A stretch of DNA of 64,000 nucleotides, from contig CM049310.1 in assembly GCA_026874595.1 (NCBI GenBank), forward strand, positions 42,721,558-42,785,557. The letters run 5' to 3'. The DNA is from Sipunculus nudus. Taxonomy: Eukaryota; Annelida; Sipuncula; Golfingiida; Sipunculidae. Under the pieces are notes generated by a model. The model ran no database searches. It saw nothing but the letters and a program-made list of their open reading frames with translations, and was not told where the DNA came from. This document shows positions 22,994-35,170 of this stretch, in pieces. Each line of letters begins with the position of its first letter. Position 1 is the first letter of the stretch. The position numbers and the translations under genes were made by a program.

Positions 22994-23268
22994 CTGATGT
23001 AAACAAAATACTGATCAAGTCATTTAATTGATCGAGTGACACACGATCCATGGAGCTAAGCATGATATCACGTAATGACTTCTTTGCATGACCGTCTGTT
23101 TGTTACATGAAACCAAGATAGCAAAGACGAGGGGTTTGAAAAATTAAATGATAATTTAATACTTTTGTTACAAGGTGGATATAAAAGTAATAATAAATAA
23201 CCGATATACTGAAGAAAGAACATTCATAATTTTAAGATGGATTTATAGATTTTTAGTGCTAAACTTAC

Positions 23269-23444
23269 AGGCTCTTGTGATGGTAGCAATTGGGGACATA
23301 GCTGTTCCATGGCTATTTGTTGCAAAACACTGGTATTTTCCTTCGCTTAACTTTCCAGGTCCACGTAATCTGTAGCCGCCATCAATATGAATGGCCCCCG
23401 TCCCAGAAAAGTCATAAGCTGCTCCATTTCTTTCCCATCTTATA
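23269..23444 (-). CDS. Ig copy A exon 3: Ig1 second half
   Basis: It reads IRWERNGAAYDF to GKLSEGKYQCFATNSHGTAM, with the core Trp and second cysteine of Ig1. Donor GTAAGT, exit phase 1, 176 nt. The acceptor (ATTTACAG) lies directly at the edge of a 45-bp tandem repeat that fills the upstream intron end. Confidence 0.85.
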
Positions 23445-23445
23445 C

Positions 23446-23668
23446 TGTAAATATTAAGATCAGCATATGAATATTTATAAATCCTGATATTGTAAATATA
23501 AAGATCAGCTTATGAATATTTATAAATCCTGATATTGTAAATATAAAGATCAGCTTATGAATATTTATAAATCCTGATATTGTAAATATAAAGATCAGCT
23601 TATGAATATTTATAAATCCTGATATTGTAAATATAAAGATCAGCTTATGAATATTTACAAATCATAAG
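23446..23668. repeat. 45-bp tandem repeat, about 5 copies, at the exon 3 acceptor
   Basis: The unit starts 'tgtaaatataaagatcagct' and recurs at 23,446, 23,491, 23,536, 23,581 and 23,626. On the minus strand each unit carries a TTTATATTTACA tract like the true acceptor of exon 3. Block B has only about two irregular units. Confidence 0.95.
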
Positions 23669-24620
23669 GTTGACAGTATTGTTCCCTTCTTATTCTGGGA
23701 GTACGAAGACAGTTTGCCATTAGATGATGTGACCTAGCATTGACAAGTCATTTACAGGAGCCAATTCCGATATATGACGTGTGTTAAAGCCAGCTATTAG
23801 CCTGTCTTATCTGTAGAATTTATGCGATTTCTGAATTATTCTGTGTATACATATTGATAAACAGCAGATAATTCCTGCTAAGAAAGATGTTCACACGTCC
23901 CTGTAACGGATATATAAGTTTGTCTATCCGGAAACGGTGGGTAAATACGGTCCATGTGATCAATCAGAAAAAAACACGTTAACTTGGATTGTAGGTTGCA
24001 TATGTGAGGAAGTTGAAAGTCACTAGTTGCAATCAAACTGCACAAATCTGGTTCATCTGACTTGTGGCTAGATGTCCTTGTTGACAATTTTTTATTATTA
24101 ATGTGATATAAAGATGTTATAAACTCCAGGGTGCAAACAAAACAAACAGTCTGCGTACCGGGGCGCTTTCTGATCTACTTTTAAGCTGAAAGACTTAAAA
24201 TATCGGAATAGTCCCCTTTAAAGGATCATGTATATCCACGACCTTCATAGACGACGAAAGAAAATATTTGACCATGTGTTAATTATTTTCCTCATAGACA
24301 CTCTGTTCCATTTTTTAAGAAAATTGCTAAATACTCTGAGAACATGGTCCGCTTCGTAGGTCACATACTTATGACGATACAAACCTGGCCCAAGCTTGTA
24401 TTTTATTCACAGATGCATAGACAGTCTAAGTGAATTGGACTGACCCGATGACATCAGACGGATGAACCTTTTTGATAATATCGCTTAGAAATCAGAGGAA
24501 AGATGGACCTTTACAAAGTCTGGTCTGATCATATTCGTTATGCAGGAATAATTAGCCGAACTTGTATAAAAAAACTATAAACAATCTCTTAAGAACGCTG
24601 TTCCTATTTTAATTACTTAC

Positions 24621-24729
24621 ATTGGGACCGGGATTCCTGATGCCTTGCATATGAGGTCTAGGTAATTTGTAGGACCAGGAACAAACGGCGTGTCTCCAAT
24701 GAAAATTTCGATTTTAGGAGGGCGACGCA
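24621..24729 (-). CDS. Ig copy A exon 2: Ig1 first half
   Basis: Acceptor TTTTTCTTCAG, donor GTAAGT. It reads RRPPKIEIF to YLDLICKASGIPVP, with the first Ig1 cysteine in LICKASG. 109 nt, entry phase 1, exit phase 2, the same length as in copy B. Confidence 0.85.
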
Positions 24730-25196
24730 CTGAAGAAAAATGTGTTTTACGTTTTAATGTTAACGTGTTAAAAACATTATATCTCAAATATTTAATATAT
24801 TATGTTTTCTCTCAAAATCACAAGAAAGAATTAAACTGCACAGTTATACTATCAGTACAATCAAATTTGATTTAAAATGGTTTGATCATATATTTAAATA
24901 AAAAATAATTATCTAAAGAGACGTAATCAAAGCAAAAAATAATATTGTAAATAAAGAGATTACTGTAGTTGTATGCACGTTATCTCTTCTTCAACTACAA
25001 GTTTACTTTCAATTTTATTTAAAAATTTGTATGAATGCTTTAGTTATAGTATATGAAAACAAGATTTGTCGTTTAGGAACATGGTGGTAACAAATAATAC
25101 TGGGCTAAATCGTTCTTTTAAAGATTATCCCTACTCACTTTTTTTAATGTAATCATTTTATTAATGTGCTTAGAAAGAACGATGAAACCCACTTAC

Positions 25197-25260
25197 TGGG
25201 TTGTGAAAATACTGCAGTTGCTAAAATACAAAGAATGACTGAAACACCGTACAGGCCCAT
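25197..25260 (-). CDS. Ig copy A exon 1: signal peptide
   Basis: ATG in a strong Kozak context (ACCATGG) opens MGLYGVSVILCILATAVFSQ, a typical secretory signal with a hydrophobic core and likely cleavage near VFS. The exon ends phase 1 at CCCA followed by GTAAGT. The start is supported by the identical start in copy B (59,100). Confidence 0.85.
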
Positions 25261-25294
25261 GGTGATTCTACGCACGCTGTCACTATATGTAGAA

Positions 25295-25315
25295 GGATCT
25301 ACCAATCAGCGGCGT
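25295..25315 (-). promoter_or_regulatory. Conserved CCAAT-box candidate upstream of exon 1
   Basis: On the gene strand GCTGATTGGTAGATC lies about 45 bp before the ATG. It is conserved at the same place in copy B (59,140-59,150) although flanking sequence differs. ATTGG is an inverted CCAAT box. There is no clear TATA box. Promoter function is inference. Confidence 0.35.
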
Positions 25316-25859
25316 GTACGTTCCACTGGAACAGTGAAAACGTATTATGTTAGCGATGCCATTCTGTTTGAATAAATTAACTAGTGACCCATGTGCCATG
25401 ACGCTCAGTGGAATCTGACACACGGCTAAAGGCCTGTGTATTATTAGGTTTTAACACACCATAGGTATCAGACTGACAGTTGTAGTCTGTCATTCTCAAC
25501 AAAAGACCTAGTCTTTCATTCACCCTATGCACAACTATACATAATGATGGGTAAAAATAAAAAACACAGAGAGTTTCCATTATTAAGCATGATACCTATG
25601 GATACAATGTGCATGCCATTCAGAAAAATGAAAATATACCATTTCCAGGTCAGAGTAAATAGGTAACAACGTTGTATCACCTCTAACAAATCACATGATC
25701 CATATATGGTTATGGACAAAACATCCTATAAGCAATCACAGTGACCTACCTAACGGTTTCGTTTCAAGACCTTTCCGTATGTGAAGTTTGAACTTCCTAG
25801 GTCGTGTGGTTACCACTTGTATCTTGTTAATGATAAACAACGGCTTTCAAGGTTTTCTT

Positions 25860-28200
25860 TACATACCTGATGAAATATAGGTCACAGTGACGTACGTTCT
25901 GGTTTCGATAGAGTGCCTCCTGGTAGAAGTTATCAGATGGGTCTTCCAGTTACAAATTGAGCCCGGTTGACAGTTTTGATTCTAATATTTCCGCTTCATA
26001 AGTCATAGGTCAAAGTGACCTACTTTTCCACAGAGAATCTATCAGAACCTGTCAGCAAGTGAAGTTCCTGTGCCTCATGGTTTGGAATTGTGCCCTGTTA
26101 ACGGACTTACAGATGTATCCTGATGTTTGCTTCATAACTCAGAGAAAATAGGTCACAGTGACATATGTTCTGGTTTCGAGCTCTTTCGGTTACAATGTGT
26201 GCCCTGTTCACAGTCTGACATATGGATTATGATGTTTTCACTGCGAAATATTTGTTACAGTGGCCTACCGTTTTATTTCCACAGAGAACCTGTCAGTGCC
26301 TGTCAGTGTGTGAAGTTTGAACTTCCTGTGTGTTAAGTATACGGTGTATGCCCTGTAAACGGAGGGAGAGACGGACGCATATATAGACAGACGACGGACA
26401 AAGGCCCATCCCTATAGCTTAGATGACATTCAGTCAGCTGAGCTAAAAAGAATATGAGCTTTAAACATACAATTTTTTAACTCAAAATAAATTTATAACT
26501 TTCGTTTATAAAGTCAGCTAAAGTCAAGTTGTTCCCGTGCGCAAAAACGACAAACCTACCAACGAAGGCAAAACAATTTTACTTCCTGAAGGATGTGAAT
26601 AAAATAAGTAAATCTTTTTCTTCTATGATGCAATAGTTTAAAAGATGACTTGATGTATAGTAAGTCTTATAAATTGAGAAAAATGCAGCCACGTCTCTTA
26701 AAGCTTGTTGTTTCTCGTCCGATTTCTACAAAATACTGGATCTTAATCAGATTCGAAGTCAACTGTAACGAATCATGAAATCTGTCCTAAAGGGTGCTCA
26801 AATCATGTTCGCTCACATATCTTGGAGAATATAGGTAACCGTGGCCTAATTTCAGGTTTCCACAGAGATTTATTCAGGACTTCCCTGAATGTCATGTTAG
26901 AAGAATCTAGGCCAAATGGATACAATTCGTGCCCCATCTGACTCACTAGGTACTAAAATCATGTTTTTGGCATGTAGTTTGCAAAATATAGGTCACCATG
27001 ACCTAATTTCAGGTTTTCAAGGAGATTTGCCATGGACCTCCCTAAAGATGTACTGTTAGATGTTTCTATGTCTACCAGTTCAGGTGTGTACCCAGTTAAC
27101 GACCGGACTGCTTGATTTGAAAGTCTCGAAAATAGAAAAAAAATGCGTAAAAAATAAGGGTGGCGTCACCGGTCTTTAGGAACTGATGAAGCGACCCATG
27201 CTCTGTATACATATAAAGAATGATAGCAATCAGTGCACTATTATTCAGCTACATGAGTTTATGTATCAAATACTTAATTATTCTGGGGTGCAATGGAAGG
27301 CCACCTAACTCAGAGCGTATAAGTTGCAGGGACTTAATTTCAGTTGCCCAGAGAGATTTTTCAAAGAAGTCCCAAGTTATTCCAGGTGCAACAATAAAGT
27401 TTTGTGCCCTGCTTGAGTGCTTAAAATCATGTTATTGGCCAGAAGCTCACAGATTAGGGTCTCCATGACCTAATTTCATGTGTCCATGGAGGTTTGCCCA
27501 AGACTTTCCTGGATGTTACGTTAGAAGATGCTAGTGGTTGCAATTAGTGCTCCATCTGACTCATTTGGTGCTCAAAATCATGTTTTCCGCCTGCATTTCG
27601 CAAAATATAGGTCACCATGTCCCACAGTTACAAGTTTCTAGATCTAACGATTACGACTGGTGTCATTTTAACGGCTGTACTGCTTTATTTGAAGGTTTAA
27701 AGGGACATGAAGGTGCGTAAAAATCCGATTAAATACAGGTGGCGTCAATAATTGTCAGGAGGTCCAGCGATTACGATTTGTGCCGTGTTAACGGACGACC
27801 GGGCGGACGGACGACGGACAAAATGTGGTCGCTCTAGCTCAGATGACTCTCAATCAGCTGAGGTAAATATTGATCAAAGTATTGACCTGCGCAATTTACC
27901 AGACACATTCATGTGCTACAGTCAAGCCCATATATTACAAATCTTAGTGTTTAGAGTATATTTCAGTATATTTAGAGTATATTTGAAAATATGTAAATCT
28001 AACCTTTCTTCACTCGTCAGGGCTTAAGATATTTGTTTTAATTATTTCGGGGAGGGGGGGGGGGGAGGGATACTTAAGAGCCCCATAGCTCGGAGGATAT
28101 TGGTCGCAGTGACCTAATTTTAAAATATTCTAGGAGGATTTTAAATGGACTTCCAAGGGTTTTAGATAGAATTTTCTAGGTCATTCGGTTACAAGGAGTG
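25860..28200. repeat. Diverged tandem repeats with ERE-like palindromes
   Basis: A unit of roughly 125-165 bp recurs with 'ataggtcacagtgacct', 'ggtttccacagagat', 'tgaacttcct' and 'gtgccctgttaacgga'. Landmarks fall near 25,880, 26,007, 26,148, 26,830, 26,990, 27,450, 27,605 and 28,105. Two landmarks are perfect AGGTCAnnnTGACCT palindromes (26,007-26,021 and 26,990-27,004). The stretches end in 'cagctgagctaaaa', seen again near 32,900. No genes are recognised. Confidence 0.7.
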
Positions 28201-29805
28201 GTCAGCTGAATTGAAAAAAAAATAAGAACTCTGAATAATGATCAAATTTTAATACCTTCTCAATTTACTATACACAGCCATGTGCCGCAGAGAAGACCAT
28301 ATATTACAATTCTTAGTGTATATAGTATATAAAAAATGTAAATCTAACCTTTCGTCACTCGTCGTCTATCTCTTTGCACGTGATACACAAAGGATTTTTT
28401 TTTCTATCAGGGCCTGAACTCTGCCAACTTGTTACATGTATCGGAGCTGATTCCTCATAATAGGAAAATCACAACAGAACCAGGAAGATTCTCATGAACG
28501 CCAAACCCGGTACTAAACATACGCGAAGCAAAGATTTTCCTGATAAGTATTCGTATCCTTCACGCGCATGTAGCTTTCACAGTCCAGTATAATTATTTGT
28601 TGTCCCTTTTTATAGTTAGGAGCTGATGCGAATCTTCTAAAACATCACACTGTTGCGCATTACAGCAACTGTGGTCAGACCACTGCTTTTGCTAAACGCT
28701 GACGACAGATAAATGATTTTTGCCATCATGCATGCAGTGTATTATAACGCTGGTGCCTTTTCTAGCAAAAAAAAAAAAAACACCTATTGTTTCGTGGCTA
28801 CCCATTATGTATAGCTCTTTAAGTACTATTGGCCATCACTTTGGCCGCAATCTTGGATTGTTCATGGAGCGGCTCATTTTTTAGTGCACTCTGTAAACCA
28901 ATGCGACGGCGCACCGTCTGTTAAAGGTTATCTCAACAGCCGCCGCGGTTGTCATTATGGCCCCTTGCAGAATTATTAATCATGTGATGAATATATAGGA
29001 AAAAGCTTATGTTGATCTTGTTTCTGTAGCTGAAATGGTCTTTTCTGTTTTCCCAAGATATCTCATTAAGTATTATTCTTTGACTTTCTTATCTTAATCA
29101 GCATTTTCTGAGAAGAAGGGGAAAAATGAGAATAAATTCAGTCAGTCTGTTTTCGAGATGACATCTTTGCCCAATTTAATATTTTTATTCCATCGCAAAT
29201 TGGACAATGTGATGTGTATTGCCTACAATATTCAATGTCTGTTCTCAAATATCTCAGAAACACCTGCACCCTTATATAACTACATGTGACTGCTATGTGA
29301 TTTTGAGCTGCGCGTCGCGCCACCTATGTTAACCTACTCCCTGTGGGCTTAATAGTGTATCTGTTTTATCCAATGTATGTAATAAAATATTTATATATTA
29401 GTTTTCATACAATAGTCAATAATTCCTTGGAGGAAAAGTAGAAATTTAACTACATACAGTTTACATCCAAGGAATAACTGCAGCTATCAACATGTTACAA
29501 GTAAGATGATTTTAGCCATAAATAGTTCCTCCTGAGTTGGCCTGCTGCTGAAATGGTATATTTACTTTCACTTTCATTTAATGATCACCAATCATAATAC
29601 ACAGTATGGCACAGGGTGAACATGACGTTTTTGGCCACCGGATTTTATTTTCATTATTACATCTAATACAATAACAAGGAACGCTTTATTTATTTATTAA
29701 CTTATCAACCTATTGATAACAGTCAAAGGCACTGGTCATTGTTTAAATGACATCATTAACAGTTTAAAAGCAGAAGTGATGTTTGTCTTTTTGTTGTGTG
29801 TACAT
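28201..29805. other. Duplicated flank without recognised genes
   Basis: Collinear with block B (62,270-64,000) until about 29,330. It contains an A-run near 28,770. From 29,330 to 29,805 nothing is recognised. Confidence 0.5.
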
Positions 29806-30674
29806 TGTTACAGGTGCCACTTTTATTGTGTGCAGCGGTCTTACAGATGTTTGTTTTATTGTGCACACGGATGTTCCATGTGTTGTTGGCATATTGTTTG
29901 TGTGCCACGCGTAGCTCGTGTTGTAGCGGCCTCGCCCGGCCGGATGTTGCAGGCTCGGTTTAATCCGCATTGATTGAACCCTAGATACACAGCGTTCTTT
30001 GTTCTAGTATGTTCCTTGAACGTGTGTACTGTGTAAGATTCTTTAGATTGTTCGAGCAATGGAAGGTTCTCGGCTGGAGGTGAGAAGTTATGAATAGGGG
30101 GCTGTGAGCCGAGAGATAGGTGAGAGAATATTCCAGTGGACACAGAAGCGTGTATGTCAGTTTGTGGGACCTATTCCGATATGTGCGGCAATTATGTTTT
30201 TTCTTCGGATTTTCTCCTGGGTTTTGTGACGAGTCTTGTTTGGTCTTCAGTTACTTTCTTGATTGTTACAAGAGCTTTACATTGGACTGTTATTCTCCGA
30301 GAGAATTTTTGTGAACTTTTCATCCGGCTTTTACATTTAAAAGGACTTATCGCTGTGACAGTGTCACAGTGGTGGTATCCAGGTTCTGTGTACTTTGTTT
30401 ATTTTACTGTGTGATTGTATTGATTTGTTGTTATACTGCTGTTATACTGTGTAATTGTATTGATTTCGTGTATTGTAATGTTAGGGTTGTTTTAAGAATA
30501 AATTATAGTTATTTGTTAACAAACAAAAAAAAAAAAAAAACACTGACTTTCTTTATTCATTCACCTAGACATTTCACGTTGCCTAGTGTTACAGAATCTG
30601 ATTTTCTTTTATCTCCTTGACAAAATTTATGTTCATCAGGCATACGTGATCTGTTGATATTAGGTTCCGTAACA
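29806..30674 (+). repeat. LTR-like repeat, copy 1
   Basis: It runs from TGTTACAGG to CCGTAACA, a TG...CA pair with short inverted ends, and carries AATAAA near 30,500 followed by an A-run. It is collinear with 41,527-42,350, sharing 'cagtggtggtatccag', 'gtgtaattgtattgatt', 'gttttaagaataaatta', 'catttcacg' and 'ttaggttccgtaaca'. No internal retroelement coding region is adjacent, so these may be solo LTRs. The target duplication is not clean. Confidence 0.55.
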
Positions 30675-32440
30675 TAACATCTCGTCTGGCAGGCTTAATA
30701 GTTTTGAAAATTTATTAGGCCATGACCTAGACACATTGTTTTATCATACATTGTTTACAAGATTACATACTGTTTACAATACATTGTTTACAGGATTTAT
30801 CTCAGTGGTTTTATATTATGAATATAAGACTATTATTTATATAGTTATCTTTAATAATATATAATTTTTGTGCTGTTGAAATCAACAAAATTATATCCAG
30901 TACCACTGGACGGATCTTACTTTTCACAATTTGACTTTCAAAATCCCTCGTTTATGTCATTTTTCTTAGTCTCGAAATGAATTTGCCCTTCTGTTACGAC
31001 ATTACTGATAACAATTCATTTTATCTATCATATCAGTCAATTAGTTTCTCTTTATCATTGATTGTACATGTATTCGGATATCACAATGTACGTTTTAGTT
31101 AAAACAACTTGTACGGAGATTAAATATTTCATGGGGCTAAACAGAAAGCACAGTCATACTTTCGGTGCCGCTGTTGGGGATGGTTTGTTGGTTGAAAGCT
31201 GTGCTTTTGCTCCTTGCCGGGTAAGGGACATGAGAAAAAATTGCTAAAATGTGAACCAACAATGTTTGCATGAAAAAAGGCTTGCTACATATGTAAAATA
31301 CCAAAATGGTTCCTCTAACATTAAAACGTAAAACAATTATCTCGCACAAAAAAATTAGTTCTGTATTACCCATGAAGGCTGACCTACTGATCATTTGACA
31401 TAATCGGAAGTTTGAGTCTTCTTTTGTTAGGAGTAGTCAAATTGTTTACTTGAATGATTTGTCAGATGGATAGATGGATAGATAAAGAGACAGACACACC
31501 CATATTCTTCTCTAGTGGTACAAGTTGCATATGTATATAACCAAAATCTATAAACGGTTCATATTTTTCAAGTTGCATGATATATGATGTATGAGTGTAA
31601 AAACTGTGCATGCATGATAACTGGAATTATTATTGCAATCACAGTGTCCCAAACGCTCTGTTTTTGATTGCCTGTGGGATTGCCTTACGTTTATGGCGTA
31701 CTTTATAGTTCACAGGAATCTCCAAGTACTTCCCCTTGTTATACTTGATGAAACCGTGAATTTCTCACATATGACAATACTGGAAAAGCACGAGTTACTC
31801 TTAATTATTTCATTAAAGATAATTCCTGAAATTAAATAGATCATTTCAACTGCAAAATCATGTTAATTTCAGCAGTTTACTATTTTCCCATGGCTGCTAT
31901 ATTGAAATTTCACAAATTGGCACAAGACAGTTTTGAAAAGAATTGTTGGACCGACTCTCGTAAACAAGTGAAACCAACGTTAATGATTATCAAGTGCTGA
32001 AAATAAACCAAATCGAGGTCTGTTGAAGCTTGTCCATAAAAGTAATCATGGAACCTTTATCTATAAGGAAACGAAAATATGTGGGAAAATTATAAAAAAT
32101 AAAATGACCCAAAAATATAAAGGGTTCTTGCGTTTAAGGTGGGCCATATGTAAGTCAAGTTTGAAATCCATATGTCAATCCAAACTGGAATTATCATCAG
32201 AAAACAAATATGACGGACATACATTAAACCCAAACAGAAGGACAGACGGACAGACAGGGTGATTACGACAGGGCATCCGCTTACTCAAGTGGGGCCTCAT
32301 AACAAACAAGGTTTTAGGACACTAGATGAAACTACAGTTGAAAATTTTATATTATCAATATAATTTGGCGGTCTCAAAATAAAGGGTAAACTATCTCGTA
32401 AAAACAGAAAAAATACAGTTGGCGCCACCCTACTTCAAGA
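30675..32440. other. Unassigned stretch
   Basis: AT-rich sequence with short open frames on both strands (for example 31,137-31,394 minus, 32,023-32,262 plus). None shows a domain, splice-bounded structure or repeat partner I can recognise. Confidence 0.4.
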
Positions 32441-33540
32441 ACTGAAAATACAAGTCACAATCAATAAACACACTAGGTTTAAGGACACTAGATGATGATT
32501 TGAGGGTAAAAAAAAAAAGGGGGGGGGGGAGGGGGTAAATTGTAAAAATTAGAAAAAAAATGCAAGTGGTGCCACCAATTTTTGGAAAGTGACAACCTTA
32601 GTCATGGTCAACATTCAAGTCAAGATTCAGAGCAATACATGCATTAATTGTCAAGATACTGGGGGGGGGGGGGGGGGTTGTTTCAAATTTTTAATTATCC
32701 TGGGAGGTACTGGCGAGCCCCAAAGCTCACACAATATAGGTTACAGTGACCTCATTTCAGGTTTCCAAGGAGAGATTTATGAACCTCTCTGGATATTCAG
32801 TTACAGGTTTCTAGGTCTAATGGTGTCAAACGTACCAGTCTAACAGACAGACAGGCGGACGATGGAAGCAGACTGATCACGATAGCCAAGTTGACTTACA
32901 GTCAGTTGAGCTAAAAAGTCTCTATAGCTCCAACTATTCTAATGTAAAGTGAGTAAACATTTTTTCTGATTTTTTAAAAAGTGCATGATGTTCGGGCCCT
33001 TAACTTCAAGAAATTACACTATACTGACCCACTTGCTGATATGTAAATCGGTAATATTTATAGAGAAACAAGTATTTTAAAAAAAATTAAAAAACAGAGC
33101 AGTGGTTTTGATAATAGGCAGTTTTGAAGCGTAACAATGGGTTTTTAATGGGAAATCGAGGTTTTCCTTAGTATCCCGGAGGGACAAAGACTTACTGACC
33201 AAATTTTTGGTATGGTTGGAGATTCTGGGGACATCTTACTGTATGCTTAATTTTGGATTCATATGTCAAATGGTTTCAAAACGTGCCCAGTTAACGGACG
33301 TGCGGTCGGCCCGACGGATGGCAGGACGGAAGACTGACAAAGGAACATGACTACTGTGGTTGCCTTCTTATTTGGGAGGGTTTTAATTTCGCGATATTCG
33401 CGAATGTGAAATAATCCCTTATTTGAAACCTACGGGAATAAGGTAACATCACATGACGCAGGTACGAAAAAAATGTTAATTACCTTGCACAACCTAATTT
33501 TGCGACATATTTTTTTATATATATATGAAACAGACTGTTG
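32440..33540. repeat. Dispersed repeat fragments with G-tracts
   Basis: Two G-tracts (32,519-32,535 and 32,661-32,678) precede a unit like those at 25.9-28.1 kb ('ataggttacagtgacctcatttcaggtttcc', then 'cagttgagctaaaa' near 32,910). The rest, to 33,540, is unassigned. Confidence 0.5.
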
Positions 33541-33569
33541 TGAATTAACAGTGTTGTTTTTCCTCAGAG

Positions 33570-33650
<81 letters not shown>
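33570..33650. repeat. (TA)n microsatellite
   Basis: About 80 bp of TA dinucleotides with one phase break. Confidence 0.95.
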
Positions 33651-33652
<2 letters not shown>

Positions 33653-33659
33653 CTAGAAT

Positions 33660-35170
33660 ACGGGTTACAGGTATCCGCCAAATAACAGAGGCATAAAATC
33701 TTTCCTGGAATGACAGCCTTCCACATTCGTGGCATCAGAGGTGCCAAAGTATCCAAAGACACAAAGGATGGACGAAACTAAATGGCAAGTTAGGTGACAC
33801 CATCTGTCATGTGTACAAGATCACGCCATCCTAGATAGGGACAAACGAAATTCAGGCCGATCCATTGAACCACTTAAGAGATAGATGCATAAATGTATAT
33901 CACAATACATTATTGTAGAATTCGCTACCTGTCTCATATATGAGAAAGCTTTCCAAGCTGTAAAGACATGCAAAATTTTAGGCCCTTGAATTGAACGACT
34001 TCTGGAACACGTGTGATTCTAGTTGGCTCCGCCAGTCATGTATGTAAGATCAATCATTCCAAGATCTATGTACATGCAAATCAACAGGCGGATACATGAA
34101 ACCCTTCATGAAATAAATGCCTGAGTGTATTTTATAAAATTTGGTAGGAGCCACCAATCTTGTCTACAAAATTGAGCAATCCAAGAACTATCAACATGCA
34201 CAATTTCAGGCCAATACATCAGATTCCTCTAAAATTAAATTAATTAATGTATTATACAAATAGGATTGTAGACAGTATTGCACACGGAACAGATGGATAA
34301 ATATGCAAAATATCAGGTCGATACGCCAAACTAACTCTTGAGAAAAGTGAATCCATGTATTTTGGTGATTGTAGGTGGCGCCACATGTCAGGTTTAAGGA
34401 AAAGCTACCCAAGACGGAAAAACTTGTAAAATAAACATGCTAAAATCTCTTCAGATGTGTGCAATATTCACCAAAACAGATCTATCTATGGACGCTATGC
34501 GGAAATGATATTGGTGTAAGTCTTGCACACGAGAAGGCAACTCAAGATGGTTAAACATGCAAATTATCGGGCCGATGCAACAAACCCCTCTTGAGGAAAG
34601 AGCATCCATGTACTCTTCGAAAACGGATATTAGTTAGTGCCACCTGTCTGGTTCACTATAAAGCTATCCAACACGAATAAACATGTTAAATATACATGCA
34701 AATATGTCTTCAGATGTTAGCAATTTTTAACAAAACTGTAAAGACATGCGTAATGAGGAACTGATGGAAGGTGGTGCCGCCAGGCTCATGTATGAGATTA
34801 AGGTATAAAAGATCTACGGACTTTTTCATCAAAACATCAAACATGCATTAAGATAAATGCATGAATGCATTCTACGAATGTGGCCCCGGCTTTCATGTGT
34901 ACAACAAATCTATCCAAGATGGATAGACATGCCAAATCTCAGGCAATACCTTGAACCACTCCTGAATGATTTCAACTCAAGGCAAACGCATGTAAATGCA
35001 CAACGGGAAAATAAGTGCTTGAGTACAAGATGGAAGGTATCAGTGATCTATGGACATGCACAGTTTCAGTCTTATTCATTGAACCACTCACGTATATGTG
35101 CTATTATCACTAGAAAAAGACGCACAGATGGACACCAAGCGAAAGATTTATAGGTGGCGCCACCAAACTT
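33660..35170. repeat. Diverged tandem repeat, irregular unit of about 120-260 bp
   Basis: It recurs as 'ggtggcgccacc'-like, 'gtctggttt/gtcatgtgtacaagat', 'ctatccaagatgg', 'aaacatgcaaa', 'tcaggccgatacat', 'aaccactc' and 'aatgcatgaatgtattctac'. Landmarks fall near 33,790, 34,025, 34,148, 34,375, 34,638 and 34,770. The sequence from 35,171 to 35,884 holds nothing recognised. Confidence 0.6.

Larger units (their letters stand above)
16955..25260 (-). pseudogene. L1CAM/neuroglian-like Ig adhesion gene, 5' part, copy A (frameshifted)
   Basis: Ten minus-strand exons encode a signal peptide and five Ig domains of the extracellular cell-adhesion type. Ig1 (KYQCFATNSHGTA) and Ig4 (VQCVLENTHGKLIGGAYL) most resemble the L1CAM/neurofascin/neuroglian family. 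Exons are 25,260-25,197; 24,729-24,621; 23,444-23,269; 22,993-22,802; 21,815-21,690; 21,100-20,995; 20,790-20,621; 19,953-19,810; 19,419-19,255; 17,255-16,955. Phases join without gaps up to exon 10. There a deleted base near 17,093 shifts the frame into TGA at 17,073-17,071, after 478 codons. A second base is missing at the exon 10 end. Exon 4 has a GC donor. No transmembrane or FN3 exons follow in the window. Both lesions are in short homopolymers, so assembly error is possible, but decay is the simpler reading. Confidence 0.65.
9960..29330. repeat. Segmental duplication, block A (direct)
   Basis: Collinear similarity to 48,465-64,000 can be followed by eye through landmarks. These are 'ggggaaacctgaagaaaaa' (9,965 / 48,474), the minisatellite (10,041 / 48,525), 'taaagtgata' plus AT tract (16,372 / 50,112), all ten Ig exons, the exon-1 upstream flank (25,400 / 59,240), 'actcaaaataaatttataa' (26,480 / 61,897), 'ccatatattacaattcttagtg' (28,290 / 62,361) and 'ttttctgagaagaagggga' (29,103 / 63,803). 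The blocks are interrupted by copy-specific insertions. The right end is uncertain because block B runs off the window. Confidence 0.8.

Noticed and set aside
29713-30620. Several overlapping frames of 60-95 codons
   Set aside because: They fall within the LTR-like repeat, and the second copy at 41,527 does not keep the frames.
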